Shown: positions 1 through 6,197, counted from the stretch's first letter. The stretch is 11,196 bases of DNA from JAGMDK01 sp023128695 (GCA_030628805.1 DAOVQG010000146.1:1-11196), one strand, 5' to 3'. Made by a program: numbers and translations. Notes: generated by a model not told the origin, from the sequence alone.

Positions 1-77
1 AACCCCGAGCGTTAGCGATGGGTCAGGCACATGGCGGCATCCCGTCGCGTGCGACCGGTCGCTTACGCTCGCGGTTC
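1..77. repeat. imperfect long hairpin at window edge
   Basis: Bases 1-24 and 53-76 are inverted copies matching at 20 of 24 positions, around a core GAGCGT(T/A)AGCGA, with a 28-base loop. In RNA they would form a long stem. No T-run follows, so it is not a classical intrinsic terminator. It could end or process a transcript entering from the left, or be a copy of a dispersed palindromic repeat; I recall similar GAGCGTTAGCGA elements in planctomycete genomes but cannot search here. Bases 78-256 hold no convincing gene. Confidence 0.6.
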
Positions 78-256
78 TGATTGGGGGGCGTCGCCACGCA
101 TTCCAGTATCGCAACACCTCGCAGATTCTGTCACGGACCCCTGCTTCCCCGGCGAGCACGCTGCCGGTTGAGGGGGGGGCCGGACGCCGGTATGCTTTGG
201 GGGTTCGTATTGTTTTAATATGGTGTGGACATGTGCCGGTCGCGGGAGTAGCACCG

Positions 257-823
257 ATGGCGTTGGATGACGTATTGCTCGAAGCCGAAGAGCGGATGGA
301 AAAGGCGGCGGAATTCCTCAAACTGGAGTTCCGCTCCGTGCGGACGGGACGCGCCACGACCGGACTGATCGACACGCTCAAGGTCGAGGTCGAGTCCTAT
401 GGCTCCACCATGTCGCTAAAAGAATTGGCGAACCTGGCGGTGGCCGAGGGAAACATCATCGTGATCAAACCGTTCGATCCGGGCACGCTGAAGGATATTC
501 AACGGGCGCTCGAGAAGAGCGAAATCGGCATCAACCCGCAAAGTGACGGGAAAATAATCCGCCTCCCGGTGCCCCCCTTGTCGACCGAACGCCGAAACCA
601 GTTGGTCGCGCACATCAAGCAACTCGCCGAGCAGCAGAAAGTGGCGGTGCGGAACGCCCGCCGGGATGCGAACAAGGCGTTGGAAGTCGAGAAGAAAGCG
701 AAGACCCTCACCGAGGACGACGTGGAGACCGGTCAAGAGGAAATCCAGAAGTCGACCGACGAATATTGCAAACAGATCGACAAACTGGTGGAAGAGAAGT
801 CAAAAGAGATCATGGCGGTCTGA
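257..823 (+). CDS. frr: ribosome recycling factor
   Basis: Ribosome recycling factor acts with EF-G in the cytoplasm to split the post-termination ribosome so that subunits and mRNA can be reused. The 188-residue product matches the usual length of about 185. Family marks in order: N-terminal helix, VRTGRA at 28-33, the head-domain segment from about 31 to 104 with NPQSDGKIIR near 93-102, LSTERR at 109-113, then the long C-terminal helices with RNARRDAN at 132-139. The segment YGSTMSLKELANL has MSL where many homologues have a PL pair, a minor change. I chose the ATG at 257 because it gives the normal N-terminus MALDDVL and GGAG lies 8 bases upstream; an in-frame start at 197 would add 20 unlike residues. 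A TAATAT box at 216-221 could be a -10 element, but I see no good -35. pyrH, a frequent neighbour of frr, is not visible. Confidence 0.97.
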   Translation: MALDDVLLEAEERMEKAAEFLKLEFRSVRTGRATTGLIDTLKVEVESYGSTMSLKELANLAVAEGNIIVIKPFDPGTLKDIQRALEKSEIGINPQSDGKIIRLPVPPLSTERRNQLVAHIKQLAEQQKVAVRNARRDANKALEVEKKAKTLTEDDVETGQEEIQKSTDEYCKQIDKLVEEKSKEIMAV

Positions 824-858
824 CACGTGATTCGGAAGTAATCGAACGTACGGCTCGG

Positions 859-1029
859 CAGGAGCCTCGCCCTCCCACAGGAGCCTCGCCCGCCCGCAGC
901 AGACTCGCCCTCCCACAGGAGCCTCACCCGCCCGCAGCAGCCTCGCCCTCCCACAGGGGCCTCACCCGCCCACAGGAGCCTCGCCATCCCGCAGGAGCCT
1001 CGCCCGCCCGCAGGAGCCTCGCCTTCCCG
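859..1029. repeat. 19-bp tandem repeat, nine units
   Basis: Nine abutting copies of a 19-base unit, consensus CAGGAGCCTCGCCCTCCCA, fill most of the spacer between convergent frr and the ABC ATPase gene. Units begin at 859, 878, 897, 916, 935, 954, 973, 992 and 1011. There is a higher-order 38-base pattern: units 1, 3 and 5 end CTCCCA, units 2 and 4 end CGCCCG. Pair 3+4 repeats as 5+6 with three mismatches, which suggests growth by unequal exchange or slippage of a dimer. The period is not a multiple of three, so the reading frame open through it is not a real gene. There are no spacers, so this is not a CRISPR array. Confidence 0.95.
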
Positions 1030-1068
1030 CTCGTTCGAACCCGCAAATTGGTTGACGGAACAGAAGCC

Positions 1069-2103
1069 TCAGGGACGCAAATCCTGCGCGTTATGGGACT
1101 GCTCGGCAAGATGACACGCCACTAAGTGCGTGCCCGGCAAGCCGGCGCGAGCGTGCAATTGGGGCGGTTCCACCCGACAACGCGGCTCGGCCAGCGGACA
1201 ACGCGGGTGGAAAGCACAGCCGGCGGGCGGGTCAATTGGGCTCGGCGGTTCGCCTGAGAGAAGCGGAGTGTTCCTTGTCGCCCCGTTCGGGCCTGCCAGA
1301 CGAGGAGCCGCCGCGAGCAAGGCCCGCGTGTAGGGGTGCCGAGGGTCGCGGTACAACTCGGCGGCGGGGCATTGCTCCACGATGCGGCCCAGGTACATGA
1401 CGGCCACTTCGTCGCTGATATGTTGCACGACGGCCAGGTTGTGGGCGATGAAGATGTAGCTCAGGCCGAAATCGCGTTGTAAATCCGCCAGCAAATTCAG
1501 GATTTGTGCCTGGATCGATACATCCAGGGCGGAGACCGGCTCGTCGCACACGATCAAGCTGGGTTCGAGCGCCAGGGCCCGCGCGATCCCGATGCGTTGC
1601 CGCTGGCCGCCGGAGAACTCGTGCGGGTAGCGGAGCAGGTCGTCGGGGGACAGGCCGACGCGAATGAGCAACTCGGCGAGTCGCTCGCGGGCCTGACGGG
1701 CGGTCTTGACGAGCCCGTGTACGCGGAGGGCTTCGCCGACGATGGTTTCGACGCGGAGGCGGGGATTGAGGCTGCCGACGGGGTCTTGAAAAATAATCTG
1801 CATGGTTCGTCGCAGGCGGCGCAGGTCGCGGCGCGGCAGGGCAAACACGTCTTGGCCGGCGAAAAACACCTGGCCGGCGGTAATCGGGACGAGTCGCAGG
1901 ATCGAGCGGGCGAGGGTGGACTTCCCACAACCGCTCTCGCCGACCAGCCCGAGGGTGCGGCCCCGCCGCAACTCGAACGACACGCCATCGACGGCTTTCA
2001 GAATCCGCCGCGGCGAACCGAAGCCGCCGCCCCGCACGGCGAAGTGCGTCCGGAGTTCTTCAGCGCGGAGGAGCGGGCCGGGGTCAGCGCGTTCAGAGGA
2101 CAT
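1069..2103 (-). CDS. OppF/DppF-type oligopeptide ABC transporter ATP-binding protein
   Basis: An ATPase subunit of the peptide/nickel ABC importer family; it would power uptake of short peptides through a membrane permease pair. In the 344 residues I see Walker A GESGCGKST (55-63), the Q-loop in IIFQDP (Q106), the signature FSGGQRQR (163-170), Walker B LIVCDEP (183-189), the D-loop SALD (191-194), the H-loop histidine (H221), and the family's C-terminal RHPYTRALL stretch (255-263) followed by cysteines C296, C302, C309 and C330. Such cysteines bind a [4Fe-4S] cluster in some DppD/DppF proteins. The ATG at 2103 is preferred over an in-frame GTG at 2154 because it gives a normal N-terminus. It overlaps the stop of the upstream zinc-ribbon gene by 11 bases, implying translational coupling. 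No permease or binding-protein gene is in view, so partners must lie elsewhere. OppF rather than OppD is a family-level guess. Confidence 0.93.
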   Translation of the reverse strand: MSSERADPGPLLRAEELRTHFAVRGGGFGSPRRILKAVDGVSFELRRGRTLGLVGESGCGKSTLARSILRLVPITAGQVFFAGQDVFALPRRDLRRLRRTMQIIFQDPVGSLNPRLRVETIVGEALRVHGLVKTARQARERLAELLIRVGLSPDDLLRYPHEFSGGQRQRIGIARALALEPSLIVCDEPVSALDVSIQAQILNLLADLQRDFGLSYIFIAHNLAVVQHISDEVAVMYLGRIVEQCPAAELYRDPRHPYTRALLAAAPRLAGPNGATRNTPLLSGEPPSPIDPPAGCAFHPRCPLAEPRCRVEPPQLHARAGLPGTHLVACHLAEQSHNAQDLRP

Positions 2104-2668
2104 CAGCGGAGAGATTGTAGCCTTGCTGGGCCTGCCGATAACGCTTGGATGCACGAGTTAATTCGTTCCGAAAGCTCACCTTCTCTTCCTCGTTGGCGAA
2201 AATGTCATCGAGCGCGACCAGGATGCTGGTGCCGTGGCGCTGAATCCGGGTGATCCCCCGGCGTTCGACCAGCCGGTTGAAATCCGACCATGGTATGAGG
2301 AGTGGGCGACTCCGCGTGCCGACCATTATGCCGCTGGGCGTTAGCGCCACGAAACGCCCGGTGATCCGCCCGCCGAGCCCGCGGCGGAACACGAGTCCGA
2401 CGGCCGGCGCGATGACGGCACAGAGCAGGGTGAGAGTCGGATTCGGGACTCGGTCAAGACTCACGCGGTAGAGTGTCGCCACGACGACGCCGATCACGAG
2501 GCCCACCAGCGCGTAAATGACGGCGAGCCGCGCCCAGGTTTCGCCGGACCGCCAGACGCGGGTCTGCTCGTCATATGCAAAGCCGCACTCTGGGCAGTGA
2601 TTCGGCGGCGGCCGCTGGCCGAGGTCACCTGAGCAGACGGGGCAGCGCTCGAGCTCGCTCTGAGGCAT
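2093..2668 (-). CDS. zinc-ribbon, two-TM, YcxB-like domain membrane protein
   Basis: A 191-residue protein of unknown function with a readable layout. An N-terminal zinc ribbon, CPVC (9-12) and CPEC (25-28), is followed by two hydrophobic segments at about 48-67 and 79-95. A soluble C-terminal region then runs VALTPSGIMVGTRSR, IPWSDFNRLVE, a hydrophobic strand, and a final helix rich in charged residues (about 107-175). The order of two membrane helices then a strand-rich domain with a WSDF-type motif resembles bacterial YcxB-like (PH-fold) proteins; that assignment is by eye. I chose the ATG at 2668, just before the zinc ribbon; an in-frame GTG at 2746 would add 26 residues of no apparent domain. 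No strong ribosome binding site is seen. It lies directly upstream of, and overlaps, the ABC ATPase gene, so the two are probably co-expressed, though a shared job is not shown. Confidence 0.75.
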   Translation of the reverse strand: MPQSELERCPVCSGDLGQRPPPNHCPECGFAYDEQTRVWRSGETWARLAVIYALVGLVIGVVVATLYRVSLDRVPNPTLTLLCAVIAPAVGLVFRRGLGGRITGRFVALTPSGIMVGTRSRPLLIPWSDFNRLVERRGITRIQRHGTSILVALDDIFANEEEKVSFRNELTRASKRYRQAQQGYNLSADVL

Positions 2669-2743
2669 AGTGTCTATGATGGTACGCAAGCTGGGCCGGC
2701 AGAAAAGGGGACATCCCAAATTTTCGGCCCGTTTCAGCCTGGG

Positions 2744-2767
2744 CACTGCTCAAGAGCCGTGGCACGC
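2744..2767. repeat. degenerate single arm of the 9153-9236 repeat
   Basis: These 24 bases read CACTGCTCAAGAGC and then GTGGCAC, matching the right arm at 9213-9236 in the same orientation with only a few differences. It is a second, solitary copy of a dispersed repeat, lying just upstream of the zinc-ribbon gene. Confidence 0.55.
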
Positions 2768-2782
2768 GGTCGTGCTCAAGGC

Positions 2783-2965
2783 TCAAGCACGACGCCCCAT
2801 ACGTTTGCTCCTGGCAGGATTGTGCTCGCGCTTGGTCGGTCTACGTTTCTCGATGAGCCGGATCAGGCCGGATACCGTCCCACCCGCCTCACGCCATAGC
2901 TCCGCGCGGATCGAGCGAACTTCCGCCACGACCGGATCCTCTACCCATCGTGTCGCTTTGCTCAC
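2783..2965 (-). CDS. small conserved-looking protein (60 aa), function unknown
   Basis: A 60-residue ORF. Its core, WVEDPVVAEVRSIRAELWRE (8-27), followed by a short helix, resembles many short proteins with a DPhVEEVRxhRxxL pattern that I have seen annotated as hypothetical in cyanobacteria and planctomycetes, sometimes near toxin-antitoxin genes; this recognition is from memory and untested. The tail is lysine/arginine rich (EKRRPTKRE onward). Two GTG codons can start it: 2971, which overlaps the ribosome binding site, and 2965, six bases after GGAGGA. I prefer 2965. It lies in the same direction as the SEFIR gene upstream and the zinc-ribbon gene downstream, with 114 bases before the latter's start. 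No partner toxin is recognisable. Confidence 0.5.
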   Translation of the reverse strand: MSKATRWVEDPVVAEVRSIRAELWREAGGTVSGLIRLIEKRRPTKREHNPARSKRMGRRA

Positions 2966-2967
2966 CG

Positions 2968-3099
2968 TCACTCCTCCGGCATCAAAATCAGCGGCGTAGT
3001 AATGACCGGTATGTGCAGGCGCATGCGGCTATTCAGCACCGCTACATGTTGTGTTTTATTCGCGTTAGCCAGATGAACAGTACCGTGACAATGGTTCAC
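2968..3099 (-). CDS. possible 43-aa small ORF between SEFIR gene and the 60-aa ORF
   Basis: A GTG codon at 3099-3097 overlaps the TGA stop of the SEFIR gene as GTGA and opens 43 codons ending IPVITTPLILMPEE. Its TGA in turn overlaps a GTG of the next small ORF in the same GTGA manner. The C-terminal stretch is hydrophobic then acidic. I do not recognise it. Support is only the frame, the two stop/start overlaps and shared direction; an internal ATG could give an 18-residue version. It may be the remnant of a longer gene, or nothing. Confidence 0.25.
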   Translation of the reverse strand: MNHCHGTVHLANANKTQHVAVLNSRMRLHIPVITTPLILMPEE

Positions 3100-4628
3100 T
3101 TTGGTAGTTCGGGTGGTTGTTGCTTGTGATCACTCAGATAATCTGCGAGACTATATTGATAGCCACCTATTCTACCGAGAAAACTGTCCCACTGCTCAAA
3201 CCAGGATGGCCATGCGTTGTAGATAATCTCAGTGTCCGTACCTACGGCAGTTGCGATGTCATTAACGATAGAACGATTGGGCATGGCCTTGTTAACAATT
3301 ACTTCAATATCTGTTTCGAGTCTTGACACAGGATCTATAGCAAAAAGCGGAGGTACATCAAGCTCCATATCTGTTTTTAACGGTTCTTGTGTATTATATT
3401 CAGCAAGAAACGAGCCCAGTTCGATCATTGATGCAATCATCGTGTAAGCACATAAAGAATCTGTGAAATACTTCTGTGTGTGGAAAAATTGTTTTGGCCA
3501 AGGCCTCGATTCATATATACGACCGAGATACTCCCAGCTTCTTAAACAGTGACCTCCCTCAAGGGATCGTACCCAACCCATCAATCCATGAATCTGCCAT
3601 AGTTTACGTGCGCGATTCTGGCGTGGATCACTAACTTTCATAGATAGCAGATGAATCGCCTCGTTGTGTTTGTTTCCGCCAACGAGAAAAGCACCAAGAA
3701 CATAATGATAAACGAAGGCAAGCGCGTAAGGCATGGATACTACAACGGTGCTACCAGAACGATTCCAATCCTCCATGTTTATGAAATCATCGATCAAAGC
3801 GCGTTGATCTCTAATAGAGTCAATTTCTGAATCGACAGCTGTTAATGCGAGAATGAGAAGCGGCTCGCATACTTCGACACCCTCGTTGAAAAAGGCAGGC
3901 CATTTATCCTCCGTGATTGTCTCGTTCTGAATTCTTTCTCTCCACGCTTGCAGATTGGGTTCAACACCACTTCGAGTTTTTCTTAGCAGGCGTTTCCAGC
4001 CCAACATGTCCTTATATGAAAGCAGAATCGCCGCCTTTCGGGCAAGCTCCTCACCCGCGGAATTGTCAGTCTCATTAGTCTGATTGTCGTGATATCTAAC
4101 GATTTCGTCGGAAAGCTGTGATTCCTTGGCAAAAGGATTCTTGCCCAATGGAGGTTCTGGATCAGCCGGCGCCTTGTGCAGAGTGCGTAGAAGCTCCTCC
4201 AGGCGCACCTCGAATTCTGAGTCATCTCGGAAATCTATGTAACGACGACTCTGAGCAAATGTCGGTATAGCATCACTCGAAGGTCCAGAGAGCAAGATAC
4301 AAACGAACTTTGCGGTTGCGATCTTCTTAGCTAACTCAGCGGTAATCACGGATCGTTCGTAGCCGACGCCGCCTTCTCCCTCGTTCGACTTTCGTGCGTA
4401 GGCTAGTGTACACACTAGGAGAACTCAATCACAAGTTCGAATCTCATCCATGAAAAGAGTAAAATCTTCACCGGGGGCAACCTTCCACTCATCCAGCAAT
4501 GCATCGATCCCACCAGCCCGCAACCCAGTCGCGAGCGATTTCACCCAGTTCTTGTGGTCCGGATTCTCATGTGCGTAAGAAACAAAGACTTTCGGGGCGT
4601 GTTTTTGAGTCTTCTCGTGCTCAGTCAT
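3096..4628 (-). pseudogene. SEFIR-domain protein interrupted by one in-frame TGA
   Basis: Read through a single TGA at 4427-4425, this frame gives a 510-position protein. Residues 12-67, from KVFVSYAHENPDHKNWV to DEIRTCD, and 69-150, from VLLVCTLAYARKSN through GGVGYE (E91) to the LEELLRTLHK segment, form one continuous SEFIR (TIR-like) domain. The TGA falls at position 68, between CD and VLLVCT, where homologues usually carry an ordinary residue such as arginine; CGA to TGA is one transition. Residues 165-510 form a mostly helical region I do not recognise. SEFIR proteins include single-gene bacterial antiphage systems, thought to act by depleting NAD+. The other 442 codons stay open, so the lesion is recent or bypassed. 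Translation could restart at the GTG at 4415, without the first strands of the fold. The gene is more AT-rich than its flanks, suggesting transfer. The ATG at 4628 is preferred to an upstream TTG at 4652. Confidence 0.85.
4403..4418 (-). other. perfect hairpin six bases after the in-frame TGA
   Basis: On the coding (minus) strand, CTAGTG and CACTAG enclose the loop TGTA, six bases downstream of the TGA in the SEFIR frame; a seventh pair could close a two-base loop. The leucine codon CTA in CTLAY lies in the 3' arm, where homologues often have proline. It may be chance, or it could affect readthrough or restart at the GTG inside it. Confidence 0.4.
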
Positions 4629-4673
4629 ATCATGATGCTCGATTATCACCAATTGCCGACTATGAACCCAAGC

Positions 4674-4703
4674 AGCATAGCCTCAGAAAACATGTGTTGT
4701 CCA
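4674..4703 (-). promoter_or_regulatory. candidate sigma-70 promoter for the SEFIR gene
   Basis: On the minus strand TGGACA (4703-4698), an 18-base spacer and TATGCT (4679-4674) make a plausible -35/-10 pair about 45 bases before the chosen ATG. Each box has about two departures from consensus. It lies at the AT-rich edge of the SEFIR block. Confidence 0.35.
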
Positions 4704-4850
4704 GTGTAGCTTCGATAGTGGCTCCTTCGTCTTACGGCTTCCAAAGGAGGAGCAGATTCGGGGCTGCATGACAGTTTTGGCAGGGTTGGATTTTGGATGA
4801 ATTGTTGGTATGACCCGTTGCGGATGATAGCCCTGAAAGGGCGGAAGTTG
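4704..4850. other. spacer without recognisable genes
   Basis: This stretch upstream of the SEFIR gene has no ORF I believe on either strand. Its only structure is the small palindrome GCCCTGAAAGGGC at 4830-4842, which leads into the large palindrome beginning at 4851. Confidence 0.5.
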
Positions 4851-5025
4851 TTAGCCGGGGGCGCCAGCCCCCGGGAGCGTTGGTAGCGGGACGCGAGCCC
4901 CAGCGGGGCGAAAGAAAAGGCCGAAGATCCAAGCCGCATGTGTCGCCCCGCTGGGGCTGGTGCTCCCGGGCCGCCTAGTCCGGGGGCTTGCGCCCCCGGC
5001 TAACGACTGTCGCCCCGCTGGGGCT
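4851..5025. repeat. large compound palindrome (GC-rich dispersed repeat)
   Basis: Two modules are arranged as mirror images. Module A at 4851-4874 returns inverted at 4980-5003 with one mismatch in 24 bases. Module B, AGCCCCAGCGGGGCGA at 4896-4911, returns inverted and exact at 4943-4958. The whole 4851-5003 block can therefore fold on itself as A-B-loop-B'-A'. A further exact copy of B' lies just outside at 5010-5025. Module A is also internally palindromic (GGGGGCGCCAGCCCCC). There is no coding capacity. It looks like a mobile or recombination-spread palindrome of the kind seen in planctomycete spacers; the origin is inferred. Confidence 0.85.
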
Positions 5026-5033
5026 GTTGGCGC

Positions 5034-5169
5034 CGCTGGTGCGTGAATCCTCGCTGGTGCGAGATTCCTATCTCGCACCCGAGCTTGCGGGAATCCATTC
5101 CCGTCTCTGCAAACAAACGGGAAGGAAGGCCTACTGAGAGGGGTGCGAGAAAGGATTTTCGCACCAGCG
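5034..5169. repeat. cluster of three short hairpins with shared arms
   Basis: Three stem-loops in a row: GGTGCGAGAT/ATCTCGCACC (5056-5079, 10-bp stem, 4-base loop), CGGGAAT/ATTCCCG (5088-5103), and GGTGCGAGAA/TTTTCGCACC (5142-5165, one G-T pair). An outer pair CGCTGGTGCG at 5052-5061 and CGCACCAGCG at 5160-5169 encloses the cluster, and another CGCTGGTGCG stands at 5034-5043. Its right edge coincides with the point where the second DUF488 gene stops looking like its family. Confidence 0.85.
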
Positions 5170-5245
5170 ACACTCCAGCGTCCAAGAGCTTCTCAAAGAA
5201 CTCCTCCGCTGCTTTCCCCGAGAATCCAATCGTGTATAGTCGCAC
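5162..5245 (-). pseudogene. truncated DUF488 gene, N-terminal 28 codons
   Basis: From a GTG at 5245 the frame gives RLYTIGFSGKAAEEFFEKLL followed by DAGVSLV, the typical start of a DUF488 protein of the YTIGFT-x-K-x-AEEFFE type. At about 5165 the family likeness ends and the frame runs on through the hairpin cluster and GC-rich repeats to a stop at 5000, giving composition unlike a protein. Family members have well over 100 residues, so roughly four fifths is missing. It begins 9 bases after the stop of the intact DUF488 gene, with AAGG upstream of the GTG, so it was probably the second gene of a tandem DUF488 pair. The loss may reflect repeat insertion or a repeat-mediated deletion. Confidence 0.6.
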
Positions 5246-5254
5246 GTGGTAACC

Positions 5255-5770
5255 TTAAAAAAGTGTCAGTTGCCCGCCGGTGCGCCGCTTCACGAGCTCC
5301 GCGTGTGTTTCAGTCGTACCATCGTTACGGAGGTGAACGACTCCGATGCCTTCGCGTTGGAGTGTCTCGGCGATTAGCAAGGAGCGATGGCAACGGAGGG
5401 GGTCTTCCTCCGAACACATTAAGCACACGCATTCGCTCGCCGCAAGTCGTTTGAGCGCTTCGATGCCCTGCCGGTACGGCTCGGCCGCCTCCATTTGGGC
5501 GTAATCGGGCTTGCCGTTTCTCAGCAGCAAAGAGTTATCAGACGGTTCGCCTCCCAACTCACCCCCGTAGTAGACGTAAGTGATGCCATGATGTCGAGCC
5601 GCCTGCTCAAGTATTTCGCGGTTGAACTGCGGCGCATAGCGGCTGTATGGGGCGCTTCTCACGTCCACCAAAGTGTCGATCCCTTGAGAGCGCAGCACTG
5701 TAACGAACTCGTCCATTTCAACGGCACCGTGCCCGATCGTCCAGACTGTCAGTGTTTTCACCTCGCGCAT
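5255..5770 (-). CDS. DUF488 family protein
   Basis: An intact DUF488 protein of 171 residues, a normal length. Visible marks are TIGHG (11-15), DVRSAPYSRYAPQFN (37-51), the YYGGELGG segment (68-74), and a cysteine motif C119-S-E121-E-D-P-L-R-C127-H128-R129 followed by a final helix. DUF488 proteins are small and soluble and their reaction is not established; the conserved C-x-E...CHR set suggests a catalytic or metal or nucleic-acid binding site. I chose the ATG at 5770, ten residues before TIGHG; an ATG at 5785 and a TTG at 5845 are possible and would add 5 or 25 residues. It is followed after 9 bases by the remains of a second DUF488 gene. It points away from the tRNA-Gln/glmU cluster, with a divergent spacer between. 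Confidence 0.88.
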   Translation of the reverse strand: MREVKTLTVWTIGHGAVEMDEFVTVLRSQGIDTLVDVRSAPYSRYAPQFNREILEQAARHHGITYVYYGGELGGEPSDNSLLLRNGKPDYAQMEAAEPYRQGIEALKRLAASECVCLMCSEEDPLRCHRSLLIAETLQREGIGVVHLRNDGTTETHAELVKRRTGGQLTLF

Positions 5771-5882
5771 GCTCTTCAGCCTCATCGTGGCAGGCCGCCT
5801 GGATGATAACTCGTCTCGACAATCCAGAGGATGACCATCTATCAAATAGTATATCTATCAGCGACTAGCTTCCCAAGCGCCA

Positions 5883-5912
5883 TTGACACCTACAATATCA
5901 TCCCACTATATT
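5883..5912 (+). promoter_or_regulatory. near-consensus sigma-70 promoter
   Basis: TTGACA at 5883-5888 is a perfect -35, followed by an 18-base spacer and TATATT at 5907-5912, one base from the -10 consensus. The area is locally AT-rich within GC-rich surroundings. It faces tRNA-Gln and glmU, so it probably drives that transcript, with a start near 5919 and a leader of about 180 bases. Confidence 0.65.
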
Positions 5913-6096
5913 ATTGTGTTCCGGCATTCGTCGCGGCCGGAGTGTTATGCCCGTTCGCAAGGGGCGTGTGGCTAAGGGCCACGGTGGGCCGCCGGTATCA
6001 CGGCCGGCGGCGCAGGCTCCCGAGCGGGTCCACAACGTGCATTCGTTTTGCATGGCGACGCGCGGGCCTCGGATTGTGATAAGACATCCCGCCCGT
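5913..6096 (+). other. untranslated leader upstream of tRNA-Gln
   Basis: No gene is supported here. The one clear structure is an 8-bp GC stem, GCCGCCGG (5988-5995) with CCGGCGGC (6004-6011) around an 8-base loop. It may stabilise or attenuate the transcript from the 5883 promoter. The short open frames across it have no family likeness and no ribosome binding site. Confidence 0.4.
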
Positions 6097-6167
6097 TACC
6101 CGGTGGTGTAATGGTAACACACCAGGTTTTGGTCCTGGCATTCCTGGTTCAAGTCCAGGCCGGGTAG
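6097..6167 (+). tRNA. tRNA-Gln (anticodon UUG)
   Basis: All four arms fold by eye. The acceptor is TACCCGG (6097-6103) with CCGGGTA (6160-6166), seven pairs. The D arm is GTG/CAC around TAATGGTAA. The anticodon arm is CCAGG/CCTGG around TTTTGGT, giving anticodon TTG at 6129-6131. The variable segment is CATT, and the T arm is CCTGG/CCAGG around TTCAAGT. The discriminator is G6167. The bases that follow are CTA, so the CCA end is not encoded and must be added by nucleotidyltransferase. Only four bases separate it from the first possible glmU start codon, so both probably sit on one primary transcript that is cut at the tRNA 3' end. Confidence 0.96.
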
Positions 6168-6197
6168 CTATTGAACGTGACCGCTTTGGAGAACCGA

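Noticed and set aside
859..1029. CRISPR array
   Set aside because: Units of 19 bases abut directly with no spacers, and no cas genes are nearby.
766..1125. 119-codon plus-strand frame across the 19-bp array
   Set aside because: The period of 19 is not a multiple of three and the translation is only repeat-driven Pro/Arg/Ala text; there is no ribosome binding site and it overlaps the ends of two real genes.
4425..4427. TGA as a selenocysteine codon
   Set aside because: The hairpin starts six bases after the TGA, closer than expected for a bacterial SECIS apical loop. The SEFIR family has an ordinary residue at this site, and no sel genes are in view.
4425..4628. Treating the 67-codon piece before the TGA as a complete small protein
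   Set aside because: It ends in the middle of the SEFIR fold, and the rest of the fold continues in the same frame right after the stop.
3096..4652. TGA reassigned to an amino acid in this organism
   Set aside because: frr, prs, pth, glmU and the ABC gene all end cleanly in TGA at the expected length.
4646..5078. Minus-strand frames of 66-97 codons over the compound palindrome
   Set aside because: They are translations of GC-rich inverted repeats in several frames, with no start signal or conserved motif.
5831..6111. Small plus-strand frames in the tRNA leader
   Set aside because: No ribosome binding site, no family likeness, and they run into the tRNA or across the GC hairpin.
6097..6167. 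tRNA-Gln as an integration site for the accessory block
   Set aside because: I found no second copy of the tRNA 3' end in the window and no integrase; the block lies on the 5' side of the tRNA.
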